Assembly (NCBI GenBank): GCA_934045905.1
Contig: OW203763.1
Location: 38,825,017-38,889,016 of the forward strand
Reading direction: 5' to 3'
DNA: 64,000 nucleotides
Source: Leuctra nigra
Taxonomy: Eukaryota > Arthropoda > Insecta > Plecoptera > Leuctridae
The translations under genes and the position numbers were made by a program. The notes under the pieces are model-generated. The model was given only the letters and a program-made list of their open reading frames with translations. It did not search any database and was not told the DNA's origin. This document shows positions 1-11,201 of this stretch, piece by piece; positions within the stretch are counted from its first letter, which is position 1; every line of letters begins with the position of its first letter.

Positions 1-24
1 GGTGGATGGTGGGGGGGGGGGGGG
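1..24. repeat. Poly-G tract
   Basis: A run of G interrupted only near its start opens the window. Similar long G or C runs recur at about 12.3, 23.96, 30.86, 36.6, 38.5, 57.7 and 62.9 kb, which is notable in AT-rich DNA. Confidence 0.9.
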
Positions 25-959
25 AGGGTTGTTGATTATTCTAAAATACTTGCAATGGAGACAAACCAATAAATATTCTGCAACTCAAATGATGTTGAGT
101 GGTGTGTAGTGACGGAAACAATCCCATCTTTTGCCTATAAAAAAGGCTAAAAATGTGTAAAATTAGAGTTAGGAATGTCATGTTGCCGGTGCGAAAATTG
201 TTTCTGCACACAAAAAATCTCAAATCAAACTCAGAAGTTAAACTAATGACAGTTAACTAATTGGTTATGCATATTTTAATCGTTCTATAAAGAAAATAAA
301 GTCATAAATTCCCATTTATGAATAATTTAAAGATGTTTTTAATTAGATTTGGGAGCAAATTAATGACACTGTAGCCTCTAATAATAAGTGTCAGGACACA
401 AAATATGGCAATACCTATTTCTTTTTATGAGTCTATAAAGTGTTCGAACAAGTAAATTATCAGCAATTTTTGAATGTTAATTTTATCCCCATGTAAAGTT
501 TCCTTGTGATAAATTGCAACATGTCGAGATTCCATGTGTGGGTTGAAATGCGAGCCATCCCAAACCTTTACATTCGACACCCAATAGTCTTCCTAGTGTA
601 CTTCCACGTGTGTTCTTTGCAAGTGTGTTTGCCAAGTGTGCAATACTTAGACAAAATACTTTGGTAATCTGGCGAAAGAGAAGTTAACAATTGCATTTTT
701 AAATGTTGATTTATAGATGAAATTGTCCCATTCAAAAGTGTGATCCAAAATATTATGACACATCGTGGAAAGTGATTGAGCCGAAGAAATATCTTTATGA
801 GGCACCTGGAATCGAACTAGATCTCCGAATCAATTTCTGTTGAATGAATTCGTGTTTTGAATAAAACTCTGAGACTATTTGGCTTATGATTGAAATTGTA
901 CAATTGGAATTGAATTACGATAATTGAATTTGACTCAAGAAATTAACTCACAGCGGGTA
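25..959. other. AT-rich stretch, nothing recognised
   Basis: Stops are frequent in all frames and no tRNA-like boxes, terminal inverted repeats or tandem units are visible. The longest open frame (41-223, minus) is 60 codons of low-complexity hydrophobic sequence and is not supported as a gene. Confidence 0.5.
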
Positions 960-1201
960 TATTTTGTAATTACTACTCTATTTACTATAGTAAATAGTAT
1001 TACTATTACTTCTACTTTATTGTTTACGCACTTGGTCATTTTTATTGTTTCTGTATGCTTATTGTTTATTTACATTATTTTGTCTCCCACAGACTAGCCT
1101 TTTGGCTATGTGGGATAGTTTGTAGATTTGTGTATTGATTGTATTGTGTATAATTGTGTGCAATAAAAAAAAAAAAAAAAAAAAAAATAAAAAAAAAAAA
1201 A
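960..1201 (+). mobile_element. 3' end of a 5'-truncated LINE-like retroposon with poly(A) tail
   Basis: A T-rich segment resembling an insect non-LTR 3' UTR contains a hairpin at about 1086-1115 (CCCACA and TAGCC arms pairing with GGCTA and TGTGGG across a TTTT loop). It then runs through AATAAA into about 40 A's interrupted once by T. No reverse transcriptase coding is left. The hairpin plus AATAAA plus long A tail is the signature of a retrotransposed transcript; the LINE clade (jockey-like is a guess) cannot be fixed from this fragment. A processed host pseudogene tail is the alternative. Confidence 0.6.
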
Positions 1202-2640
1202 CGCTATGATGCTGAATGCTATAGTTCTAACTAATTGGTATTACTTTTAAAATATTTGCAAGATGTTTGTATTAATTTGCATGAAATCAAAATAATTAAT
1301 AAGTGGGTAGGTATAGTGAATTCTATTATTTTGAGTGATCAGAATGTTTGAACTAAAAAACACGCATTTGAGGACGAGGTTAATTTGAAGGGTTGACTAT
1401 TTTGACTTAAATGCTACTTTCTGTTTCCTAATTCAATTCAGTTGTCAAAACCAAACAGATTCTATTTACGATTTGTTTGTGAAGGAATTGGATCAGCGTC
1501 GACAATTGGCGGACGAATTCAATCACCAATCTAAATTGCTCAATTGAATTGCCTGTGTAGACTTTAGAAAACCATTGGGACTCCACAAATTATGTAAATG
1601 TACGTTCCATCCTGTAGTTGTTAAATCAATCACGATGGACAAGACAAGTATCAAGTGAAACAATTGTAATTATTCAATCTTACAGGATAATACATTCTGT
1701 GCATTGAAATCTCCAAGCTAAGAAGTTTGATGGACACCGAAACATTAAACCACATTCATGTCATGGTCCTAACCAATCCTCTCTTGAGTTTGATCCAAAT
1801 AGTTGACTCACGATTATCCTTACTGACTAGCAGTCATGCAATCCGTTTAGTAACGGTCTTCTGTTTCACTCCTCAACTGTCTTGATTATTTCAAGTCAAT
1901 TGTTCGAACGGTCGTACAGTTTTATTGTAAACGTATAGCCTTGAATTAACTGATAGCCTTGTGGACATCACTACACGTTCGAATAGAATACTTTACTTAC
2001 GATTTTTCGTAGATTTCGATTCACTTTTTTTTTAAGAACCTTCTTAAAGAATTTTTGTATTAAGCTAGATTTTTATTGTTGAACATGTCTGTTCAATTCT
2101 GTGTCTGTTATTTTTTGTTGATATATTATTATGTACATCCGCTTATAGAATATTTAAAAATAATGATAGTCAACCAAAACGTTTTATAATTTAAATTCCT
2201 TTACTTTTAAAAAGTCAATATGACAATGTAGAAAATAAGAAAATATTAGAAAATAAGTTTATAATAAATTTAAGTTTACTAGCTATAAAGTGCTCAACAG
2301 CCATTTAGAGAATTCACCTTTATGGTAAATATGTTTAGTTTTTGTAGTTAATAGTAGTCCAGTTAAATTCATTTTAGATTTATAGTTTTTCTTTAATATT
2401 TACTAAACGTCAAATTAATATTCTATTCAAATGTCATCAAATGTAGATGTTATACTGTGTCATATTGGCAACAATTTCATAATGACAGTGTTTATAAATT
2501 GTAACAAATTGTAACACTGCATTGTATACCCAAACTTGCAGCACTATTTCCAAGTCAGTGTCATAGTCTTCCAGAGGTTGATGGCGTGTGGGCTTCATTA
2601 GTTTTGTAGTTCAATGTCGTGGGCCCTGAAAAGGGCCTGT
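1202..2640. other. AT-rich stretch; histone-type hairpin near the end
   Basis: No supported gene or repeat. The only notable element is a 16-nt perfect hairpin at 2622-2637 that on the minus strand matches the shape of an animal histone mRNA 3' stem-loop (see findings). No histone coding sequence lies upstream of it on that strand. Confidence 0.4.
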
Positions 2641-2644
2641 TATT

Positions 2645-2700
2645 AAGTATCCCAGCAACATGCTGGGATAGTTCCAACTAATAGGCCATCCCATGGTATT
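2645..2700 (+). mobile_element. Possible small SINE fragment
   Basis: The phrase around ATGCTGGGATAGTTCC followed by ACTAATAGGCCAT matches the body motif of the better SINE copies in this window (ATGCTGGGAAGGT...CTACTAATAGGCCAC). Head and tail are not recognisable, so this is a weak call. Confidence 0.35.
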
Positions 2701-4642
2701 GAACAATGCTCGGCCAAGTTCAATGATTTTTTTGTATACAATTCTAGTAAATTTTAATTTTAATCTTAATTAGTCAACAGTTCTCATCTATTTCCCAAGC
2801 AAGTTTGGATAACATCTTATCACCTCTGCAAAGTATATAAATAGACTCTTGTGAAGTTGTGAACCGGTTTTGATAATACTTGATTATTATGACATAATGA
2901 GAAGTTACGCAATGATTCTCGACAATGCTTGCTTTTGAAAAGCCCGAGCTGCGATGAAATCAATCAAGTCAAGAAACAACCTCCTATATTGGTTAGGCGT
3001 AACAACCAGCGCAACTCTGCGAAGAGACCTGTAATGTGATTTACATTTCGTTAAATGCCCATCTGAAAACTTGTAATTTGTTTTTCGAACTTGCTTTTAT
3101 TAATTAGTCAAGGAGTGAAAGGGAATATTTTTGTCGGTCTTATTTCTTGGAAGGGGATCTCTTTGAAATAAAAAAATCTTATGTTTAATTTAATATATGC
3201 ACTAATAAGAAGTCAAGAAGCTGCCTGAACAAGTCAACTGCCATTTCGTTAAGCAACCAGAATATATAGAACTCTTGCGAAAAAAGAAAACACTTCAGGT
3301 TTTGTTAGGAAGGGACTGAAGATCTGAATTTGGTTATCTGTGATCGAATCATTTGATTTTCTGACGCCCTAATGATTGTATAAGTTTTAATGAGAAAGTG
3401 ACGATTACATATGATCATTTATATATTTCTTCATTGTTTTTTTGTTTTGATTCAATATGGTTAGAGTCTTAGAGAATATTATTGTAGATATTGATACATT
3501 GATTAACGAGTTATAACACAAATACCTGTAGGATACATATCTTAACTATCTACTAAATAAAATTATCCTTTGAATAGCTCAATATAGCTGGATATTATAG
3601 ACGTAATATTATCAGCACTTATTCCACAAATGAGTTTCTACTTGAAGTTCAAGAAAGCGATCCATAAGTTAAATAAATGGAGGTACTAACACAGGTACTA
3701 GGAATAAATGGAAATTATAGTAACATTTTATAAGGAACAATTTCTACTATTTTCTTGTCAAACTATAAACTTAACATTTGGATGAGCACCCAAGACATTA
3801 TCTTGAGTGGAAGCTATAAGCAGGACTATTTATTTTACATTATATTTTGGTACGTAATAATTGCAAAGGACTTTAAAACATGTAGTACTTTCTTCAAAAC
3901 CAATTAAATATATTACTTGATAACTACAATTCGACTCCACTTTTCATCTTTTCTTTCTCCAACACGGTTTGTAACTCAATACAATGATATTCATTTTCTG
4001 CATGCAAAATGCTGATATCAATTTCATCATTCTCAATAACTAAAACCACTGTAAATTCTCTTCAACCTCTAATCCGCTGCGCTCGACTAGTTTAAACAAA
4101 TCAATGCCCTATATTACTTCCATTTGTAATACCAACCTCTTTGTGTTCATTCATTTCCATCGTGTCACGAATATACTAACAAAATTATGTCGCCAGTAAT
4201 GACAGACTAAAAATAAAGAGAAAAGTGCTTGTCAAAACTGTCAAAATCAGACTTACGATAGGCATCCAAGGTTGGTTTTCTTCAATGATGGTTTAAAGTT
4301 GAACAGGAGCCGCTTTGCAATAAACTATTCCGTTGAAGCCGGGTCACGATTGCAATTTTTCTAATCGTTATTAAATATTATTTCGAAGTCGGAATGTCAT
4401 GTCGATTTCAAGGACAGTAACAGATAGAAGTCTATACGAATATTAGTTACTATCAAAAATAAATATTTTAATGAGTATCATTAATTCAATAAAATCATTG
4501 TGGCAATGCAGTTATAAACCTGACATGAAAATAAGATTGTCATTGCAGATAAATAATCACTTAGAGGACCATGCATTGTTTTGTAATAATGTGATTTCAG
4601 TAATCGTTTCATAATTTAAATATTACATAGACAATGTGTAAC
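2701..4642. other. AT-rich stretch, nothing recognised
   Basis: About 1.9 kb with no supported coding frame, no inverted-repeat element and no tandem array that I could find by eye. Confidence 0.45.
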
Positions 4643-4862
4643 AGAGAGAGTTAGCTCAGACGGTAACTCGCTGCACTCCCCGTCAAGGACCATGGGTTCG
4701 ATTTCCGCAGCTGACTTATCTGAGGTTGCTTCCGTCATTTTCCAGAGTTCAGAGGCATGCTGGGAAGTCTACTTACTAATAGGCCATGGTCATCCTCATG
4801 CCCATTCTTCTTCCTTCATTATCTTCATCATCTGCATCTACATTATCATTAAGACAGGACAA
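4643..4862 (+). mobile_element. tRNA-derived SINE
   Basis: The head has RNA polymerase III-type boxes: TTAGCTCAGACGG (box A, about 4651) and GGGTTCGATTTCC (box B, about 4694-4706). The body follows, with the motif ATGCTGGGAAG...ACTAATAGGCCAT, then a CATCAT-rich linker. The same order recurs in about 18 other places here, so this is an interspersed family and not a tRNA gene. The tail is eroded. Confidence 0.8.
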
Positions 4863-4869
4863 TAATAGG

Positions 4870-5300
4870 TCAATCAGTTCAAATCACTAAATAATAAACA
4901 ATATGGAAATGCAGCAGTTCTTGTTGTGTTACCCCAGAAAACAGAAACGAATTCGTCTTAGAATAGAACATTGTTGTAAATTATTGTATATATATTTACA
5001 ATATTGTTTTAACTCTGTAATTTATTGTAAATATGTAATGATAATCTTTAGGTAGAGGGCATGTATCACAAGGAATTGCAGGAAACTATGGCTAGTGGGC
5101 CGTCACATTATATTGTTTGTTCCGAATGTTTTAAGAATCAAATCTAATAGAATGGATTTCATATTTTGTATGAATACTTCCAATAAGGTAATATATTTTT
5201 ACATAAATGCAATCATTCACCTTTAATACTAGTAGGGTAGAGGAATGTTCCCATTCCACATACTGTATAATAGCTCGAAACTAAACATTTTAATAATAAA
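4870..5300. other. AT-rich stretch, nothing recognised
   Basis: It lies between the SINE and the (CTTT)n run. It contains ATTGTA/TATATTTACA-rich sequence but no supported feature. Confidence 0.4.
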
Positions 5301-5310
5301 CCAACCTCTA

Positions 5311-5338
5311 CTTTTTTTTCTTCCTTTCTTTCTTTCTT

Positions 5339-5394
<56 letters not shown>

Positions 5395-5400
5395 ACTTTC
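5311..5400 (+). repeat. (CTTT)n microsatellite
   Basis: About twenty near-perfect CTTT units, with single substitutions (CTAT, CTTA) near the ends. The 69-codon frame across it encodes only F/L/S low complexity and is not a gene. Confidence 0.95.
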
Positions 5401-5515
5401 GTTTTTTCGTTTTCTCTATTTTCCTTTATATTTTCGAAAACCTTTTTAATGTGAACAGGCTCATTGTTAAAGTTTTAATCATCGTACAATTTGAATAATA
5501 AATAATTCCTCATAC

Positions 5516-5720
5516 TAAAGTGGAATCTGTATAACTATGTGTACGTGCAAGGTAATAGAAGACTTTGTCTCATGCAAATGCGACTCCAGGCAAGTTTCAC
5601 TCCACAGCTCGTTGATCACGTGTTCGAGGCCTGGTTGTTGCAATCCGATCACAACCTCGACTGATTGACCTCTGACCTGTGATTGATCGTTGCCGTCCTC
5701 TGTCCCGGCGTTCGCTGTCG
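5516..5720 (-). CDS. Unique open tail beside the 45-bp repeats (possible coding flank, unproven)
   Basis: On the minus strand one frame leaves the 45-bp array and stays open for about 70 codons before a TAG at about 5513-5515. It reads APEATANAGTEDGNDQSQ, then VRGQSVEVVIGLQQPG, then LEHVINELWSETCLES. This stretch is less repetitive and more protein-like than its AT-rich surroundings, and it is in frame with the NAPTKEVAALGAACP reading of the adjacent repeats. It could be the C-terminal end of a repeat protein or chance. Against coding: indels and two in-frame stops break this frame inside the array. No homolog is recognised. Confidence 0.25.
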
Positions 5721-7292
5721 CCTCAGGGGCAGCTACTTCCTTGGTGGGGGCGTTGGGGCAAGCAGCGCCCAGGGCAGCGACTGCCTTGGTGGGGGCGTTG
5801 GGGCAAGCAGCGCCTAGGGCAGCGACTGCCTTGGTGGGGGCGTTGGGGCAAGCAGTGCCAGGGGCAGCTACTTCCTTGGTGGGGGCGTTGGGGCAAGCAG
5901 CGCCCAGGGCAGCTACTTCCTTGGTGGGGGCGTTGGGGGCAAGCAGCGCCCAGGGCAGCTACTTCCTTGGTGGGGGCGTTGGGGCAAGCAGCGCCCAGGG
6001 CAGCGACTGCCTTGGTGGGGGCGTTGGGGCAAGCAGCGCCCAGGGCAGCTACTGCCTTGGTGGGGGCGTTGGGGGCAAGCAGCGCCCAGGGTAGCTACTT
6101 CCTTGGTGGGGGCGTTGGGGCAAGCAGCGCCCAGGGCAGCGACTGCCTTGGTGGGGGCGTTGGGGCAAGCAGCGCCCAGGGCAGCTACTGCCTTGGTGGC
6201 GGGCGTTGGGGGCAAGCAGCGCCCAGGGTAGCTACTTCCTTGGTGGGGGCGTTGGGGCAAGCAGTCGCCCAGGGCAGCTACTTCCTTGGTGGGGGCGTTG
6301 GGGCAAGCAGCGCCCAGGGCAGCGACTGCCTTGGTGGGGGCGTTGGGGCCAAGCAGCGCCCAGGGTAGCTACTTCCTTGGTGGGGGCGTTGGGGCAAGCA
6401 GCGCCCAGGGCAGCGACTGCCTTGGTGGGGGCGTTGGGGCAAGCAGTGCCAGGGGCAGCTACTTCCTTGGTGGGGGCGTTGGGGCAAGCAGTGCCAGGGG
6501 CAGCTACTTCCTTGGTGAGGGCGTTGGGGCAAGCAGCGCCCAGGGCAGCTACTTCCTACGTGGGGGCGTTGGGGCAAGCAGCGCCCAGCAGGGCAGCTAC
6601 TGCCTTGGTGGGGGCGTTGGGGCAAGCAGCGTCCAGCAGGACAGCTACTTCCTACGTGGGGGCGTTGGGGCAAGCAGCGCCCAGCAGGGCAGCTACTGCC
6701 TTGGTGGGGGCGTTGGGGCAAGCAGCGTCAAGCAGGACAGCTACTGCCTTGGTGGGGGCGTTTGGGCAAGCAGCGCCCAGGGCAGCTTCTTCCTTGGTGG
6801 GGGCGTTGGGGCAAGCAGCGTCCAGCAGGACGACAGCTACTTCCTTGGTGAGGGCGTTGGGGCAAGCAGTCGCCCAGGGCAGCTACTTCCTTGGTGGGGG
6901 CGTTGGGGCAAGCAGCGCCCAGGGCAGCTACTTCCTTGGTAGGGGCGTTGGGGCAAGCAGCGCCCTGTGCAGCTACTTCCTTGGTGGGGGCGTTGGGGCA
7001 AGCAGTCGCCCAGGGCAGCTACTTCCTTGGTGGGGGCGTTGGGGCAAGCAGCGCCCAGGGCAGCTACTTCCTTGGTGGGGGCGTTGGGGCAAGCAGCGCC
7101 CTGGGCAGCTACTTCCTTGGTGGGGGCGTTGGGGCAAGCAGTCGCCCAGGGCAGCTACTTCCTTGGTGGGGGCGTTGGGGCAAGCAGCGCCCAGGGCAGC
7201 TACTTCCTTGGTGGGGGCGTTGGGGCAAGCAGCGCCCAGGGTAGCTACTGCCTTGGTGGGGGCGTTGGAGCAAGCAGCGCCCAAGTTACTTT
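5720..7292. repeat. GC-rich 45-bp minisatellite, about 35 copies
   Basis: The unit is 45 bp (a CCTTGGTGGGGGCG core followed by TTGGGGCAAGCAGCGCCCAG), checked by the spacing of the core at 5739 and 5784. Units vary at a few positions (CTACTTCC, CGACTGCC, CTACTGCC). Some carry 1-bp insertions, and several around 6.58-6.84 kb carry a 3-bp insertion. Because 45 is 15 codons, all three plus frames are largely open (SYFLGGGVGASSAQG, ATSLVGALGQAAPRA, LPWWGRWGKQRPGQR), as are two minus frames (NAPTKEVAALGAACP, CPGRCLPQRPHQGSS). The 1-bp indels switch the frame several times. The array is far richer in GC than its flanks. It is called a repeat; coding is possible but not shown. Confidence 0.95.
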
Positions 7293-7334
7293 TTCCTTGA
7301 ACGAAAAAGAAAATTGCCCTTAATGAACACAATT

Positions 7335-7640
7335 CAGTTATTTTTCTTTTAAAATATATTTACAATAAAAAAATGCATGTTTTTATTTATTGTTATTGTT
7401 GACTTGATGTTTGTCTAGTCCCTCGCGAGTAACAACATCTTGTAGCTTGATCATCTCTTTCTTGTTGGTTTCATCTAAATGTGAGTCAAGTGTTCACTGC
7501 AATTCCTTTGTACCGATAAGTAGCGTTGCATTAGTCGGCAGACAGCTGTGGTTATTCCATTCTGTCAGAACATTCCATGAAGACTCGAACCCGCGGACTG
7601 CTGGATCACAGCCTCCTTGTTGTCACACATCCGCTTCACA
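7335..7640 (-). other. Intergenic stretch with a tRNA-like box on the minus strand
   Basis: On the minus strand GCGGGTTCGAGTCTT (about 7585-7600) resembles a pol III box B, preceded by GTCCGC. No body or tail of the local SINE family follows. It may be an unrelated SINE head or chance. Confidence 0.3.
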
Positions 7641-7647
7641 TCTTAAG

Positions 7648-7836
7648 CCCCATTTACTCGGTGCAATTTCTTGAACAACTTCTGTGTCTGCACATTCCCT
7701 TTTTTCATACAATTTTGTATTTACACGACGCAACTTTCTGTCACAGAACTTAAAACATGTTCTAATATCCATTCAAGAAGTGTGACACAGAAGTGTGGTA
7801 CAGAAGTTGTACAAGCAGTTGCGCGTGTAAATTGGG
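7648..7836. mobile_element. MITE with ~40-bp imperfect terminal inverted repeats
   Basis: The left end CCCATTTACTCGGTGCAA...CAACTTCTGTG pairs with the right end CAGAAGTTGTACAAGCA...GTGTAAATTGGG. It is about 190 bp with no coding potential. The target duplication is not clear. The superfamily is unknown. Confidence 0.65.
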
Positions 7837-8039
7837 ATTTAGAGCAGATCCTTAGATCTTGACTTTTCAAGAACTCATGAAAAAGCACACAAAAAGATAT
7901 TAATAACTTTTATCACCGAATAAATTATTAATAAAAAGATCAATTTTTGTTTTGAATTTAAAAGAATTATGATAATGGAAATAGATATTATTTTAAATTA
8001 AAATAAATAAAAAACCCAGAGACTTTTAGGAGCCACCAG

Positions 8040-8262
8040 GAGCAGAAGGCCAGAAGTCCATTCCAATGATTCTTGAGGTGACCTCAAAAAACAGTAATTC
8101 TGCGTTCATTCAATCTATTTGTAATAGTTACTTCGGTCATTTTGTGACAGAATTCTTTCAATATATACATTTATTTTGTTGATTTCAGTTCAAATTGTAT
8201 TTGATAGCTTGATTACATGATTCCAAAAGTGTGCAATTTAAACCGATAAAATGATTGACAAA
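8040..8262 (+). mobile_element. Degenerate copy of the AGAGGTAGAAGG MITE family
   Basis: AGAAGGCCAGAAGTCCATT, then CAATGATTCTTGAGGTGA, and later TTCCAAAAGTGTGCAA match the copy at 30463-30718 closely in the same order. The right-hand inverted end is eroded. Confidence 0.6.
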
Positions 8263-9440
8263 TCTTCTAAAAAATCTATGCCTTGATACAACTTATGCAA
8301 TTGTACGTAATGATATTCATTATTTCGCTATTACTCCCTATGACAGACTTATTCGAGACAGAAAGCAATGAAATGCTAATAGACTTGGCAGTGGCACCCC
8401 TCACTGTGTCTTATGGTACATTCAATTACTTACGTTTACATCCTAGATGTTGAAATATAACCTACACGATTGGCGCTTATGTGTGGTCCCTATTCACACA
8501 TACATTATGGAGGCAACTGATACGTGTACACATCTATTGAACACTCATTTTTCTAGGATTCAAATGTACAACTAGCTAGATCATTTCAACCGTCGTGGTG
8601 AAATGTCGGAACCCGGACTCGTTAATCTCGTACTTGATTTTTATTATTCTTATTCTTTTAGAAGTAACTATTGGAGGGCACACGTTGAGATGTTAATTAA
8701 AAAAAATAATATTGCGATCTCATTTTAAAATGTAATCGTGTCCATTGTTGAGCGCAATAAAGAGCAAATTGATCCTTTCATTTCATTTGAGAATTTCACG
8801 TCGAGTCGAGATGAGGTTGATATTCATATGTCCTTCAGTTAAATACAAAACAATTTGCTTATAATAAATAATCTAAACTACAATATTAAACAGTTTTTAA
8901 ATATATGTTTATAATTCAATAAAAATCTTTGTTGATCGTTCTGTGTGATGAACAATAATTACTCTTATTTCTTCCCAACAAGAATTATAACTCAATAAAA
9001 ATCACTTGTTACATGTTTCTGCCGTACCCAAGGTTCGAACCAGTGACCTATTGGTATTCTATATCGCATAATAATAGTAATAATAGAGACGGCAGGGAAA
9101 CATATCTTGTGTAAATCTTGTACATACTTCACAGTAGTTAAAAATCCATCGGTTCCACTTAAATTAATAATAACGCTAGCTTATGAGAATATGGGAAAGA
9201 AATCATGTGTAAAAATCGATTTGCTAAACTGATTATAATCAAAATACGTGATAGAGAATACGTTTCTTTCATCATAGATACTTTTAAGTTGAAATAGACT
9301 AGTTCTATTAATCGTAAAACATACAATAAGTCGTTTTGACACAGCTTCTCCGATAAATATCTTTAATGAAACGTGCATTTTTCATAAATCTGATATTTCA
9401 ATGAAAGCCAAAAAGCAACCAGAAGAATTTAAGGTGTCAT
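8263..9440. other. AT-rich stretch, nothing recognised
   Basis: No supported gene, array or inverted-repeat element. Two minus-strand open frames at 9181-9378 and 9382-9567 show no recognisable protein; the second overlaps a SINE. Confidence 0.4.
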
Positions 9441-9444
9441 ATAG

Positions 9445-9718
9445 TGAAATTATAACGCTGAGGTAAACTCTGACAATTGCACATCGGACATAGCGGGTTC
9501 GTTTCTCGTGGCCGTCCTTCCCAAGTCCTTCCTTACGACAGGCTTTGAGATTGTTTCTCTCAGTCAAGTGGAAAATGATGCGACATCAAACTGGTCAAAG
9601 TGGTCAAAAGTGATCAAAGTTGTCGTGGAAAGGCCACGACCGCTTCCTTCACACTTTCCATTTCTTACCCTTTCTTGATCTGTCACTGGGCTTAGTCGAA
9701 AAACTGTGCGACATTTTT
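9445..9718 (+). mobile_element. tRNA-derived SINE (diverged)
   Basis: Box B GCGGGTTCGTTTCTC is at about 9493-9507, followed by GGCCGTCCTTCC, the CTCAGTCAAGTGG body and GGCCACGACCGCTTCC. The tail is AAAACTGTGCGACATT. A short TCAAA(G/A)TGGTCAAAAGTG expansion lies in the body. Confidence 0.75.
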
Positions 9719-9761
9719 TATTTCGCATGGTTTTATTCGTTTTCGTCCTGGAGCTGTAGCA

Positions 9762-10059
9762 ACTGACGGCTGCGTCAAATTTTCTCTAAAAGCGGACATT
9801 ATATTCTAGGCTCATTATTTACTCCACCGTTATGCAACTTTGGGAAATGTTAGAAATTTTTAAAGGAAAAAAGTATTTTTTTCATATATTTTCATGATAT
9901 AGGTATGTATATATTTCAAATTTCAAATTTTATTAATAGGATACCCAGAAAATGTGTATCAAAACTACTTATCTTCCAAAGTTGCATAACAGTGGAGTAA
10001 ATAATGAGCCTACAATAATATATGCCCGCTTTTTGTGAAAATTTTACGCAGCCGTCAAT
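9762..10059. mobile_element. MITE with ~80-bp terminal inverted repeats
   Basis: The left end TGACGGCTGCGTCAAATTTT...GGCTCATTATTTACTCCACC is matched in reverse by ...GGAGTAAATAATGAGCC...AAATTTTACGCAGCCGTCA. It is about 298 bp with an AT-rich centre. No clear target duplication was found. Confidence 0.85.
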
Positions 10060-10126
10060 TTGTACACCGGTTCACAGGACTCTTAAATTCTACATAACAA
10101 GTAACAACAACACAACCAAATTATAT

Positions 10127-10400
10127 ATTTTTTTTTGTTGGGGCTTAACGTCGCACTGTTCTGCAGCGAGGCTAATGGTGACGGATGGATGATTATGATG
10201 ATGATTGGGAGATGATGGTGAAGAGTAGGTAAGGTGGGAAGAAGGCGGTTGTGGCCTATTAGTAGGGTACCTTCCCAGCATTTGCCTGTTGACTGAGGGA
10301 AAACCACGAAAAAACGCCAGTCAGGAAGGACGGCCGCGGGAATCGAACCCGGGCCTCCGGAATACAAGTTCCGAGCGTTACCACTCAGCCATACCTGAAC
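10127..10400 (-). mobile_element. tRNA-derived SINE, best-preserved copy
   Basis: On the minus strand it starts GTTCAGGTATGGCTGAGTGG (box A region). Box B is the complement of 10338-10350 (GGGTTCGATTCCC). The body is CTCAGTCAACAGGCAAATGC, TGGGAAGG, CTACTAATAGGCCACAACCG, then a CATCATC linker. The conserved tail reads GCAGAACAGTGCGACGTTAA and ends in a short A-rich run. This copy serves as the local reference for the family. The open frames on it are SINE sequence, not genes. Confidence 0.92.
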
Positions 10401-10404
10401 AATA

Positions 10405-10790
10405 ACAGTAGACAAGTATGCCTGCAAGTCAAAATATTAGTGATCTACACATTATTATCTACATTAAAAGCGACATTAAAAAAACTTTAAGAAATGAAAT
10501 TATATTATAACCGTATTAAATAATCAACATTTATGGGAAGACATAATTTGTTTGGCGTACAACGCAAAATAAAATTTATAAATATAACACATTTTTAATC
10601 ATATTAAAATGTTAAAGTCACTTCTTAGAAACATGCGGAAATAATCCAATGAGAGCATAGCGTCTAAATGTCACCTAGAAGGCAGCCGGGCAGCATCTGA
10701 AGAATCCAGCAAAGTCGGCGGTACCAATTGGTTGTCAGCTTAGAAGAGTTGCGCGGCCTAACTTGTATTATGAAAATCTCTAACCACGAT
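10405..10790. other. Intergenic stretch
   Basis: It is AT-rich to about 10640. A somewhat GC-richer patch at 10670-10770 has no recognisable protein and no repeat structure. Confidence 0.4.
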
Positions 10791-10842
10791 GGTATGGTGC
10801 TATTATTTTCTCCTGTCACTTCTATCACTACCGCCTTCTAAG

Positions 10843-10986
10843 CCACCTCTTGCACCACGTGGTCTCCCGTCGAGTCGATCACATCGATTAATATCGATCA
10901 CTCGCCCACGCGCGTGCGCACGCATCAACCTCATCCGTGATCAGGCAGAGGACGAGTTACTTGCTAGAAGCACTGGACGTGATTAA
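10843..10986 (+). CDS. Exon-like GC-rich block ending in a stop (candidate terminal exon)
   Basis: A long pyrimidine tract (TTTTCTCCTGTCACTTC...CCGCCTTCTAAG) ends in AG at 10841-10842, like a 3' splice site. It is followed by 48 codons including the TAA at 10984-10986. The translation includes PPLAPRGLPSSRSHRLIS and RINLIRDQAEDELLARSTGR. The block is clearly GC-richer than its neighbours and contains the CpG-rich CGCCCACGCGCGTGCGCACG. No upstream exon, homolog or poly(A) context is recognised, so this could be chance or a fragment. Confidence 0.25.
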   Translation, partial: PPLAPRGLPSSRSHRLISITRPRACARINLIRDQAEDELLARSTGRD

Positions 10987-11201
10987 TATGTTATTTATAT
11001 CAAGTACTGATTGATTAATACATTATCATAAATGTTTCATTTTTCTTAAAAATCTAATTGATGAGAATATTACCTTTAATGTATTTTTAATTTATGTAAA
11101 TAATTTATTGTCATGTCATAAGCAGAGATTTCAGAACTAATTATCTAGATATTCGTAAAATTTGACATTTCAATAATATGAAGAAGTTAATTTATTGTTG
11201 T

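Noticed and set aside
4643..4720. A functional tRNA gene
   Set aside because: Box A and box B are present but the arms do not form a cloverleaf and the SINE body follows directly.
5245..5454. Phe/Leu/Ser-rich 69-codon protein
   Set aside because: It is the (CTTT)n microsatellite.
6206..7300. 364-codon plus-strand open frame as a glycine/alanine-rich protein
   Set aside because: It passes through three different readings of the 45-bp unit because of indels, so it is not one consistent repeat protein; kept as a repeat with a coding question.
10083..10427. 114-codon minus-strand open frame
   Set aside because: It is a SINE read through; box A, box B and tail explain the sequence.
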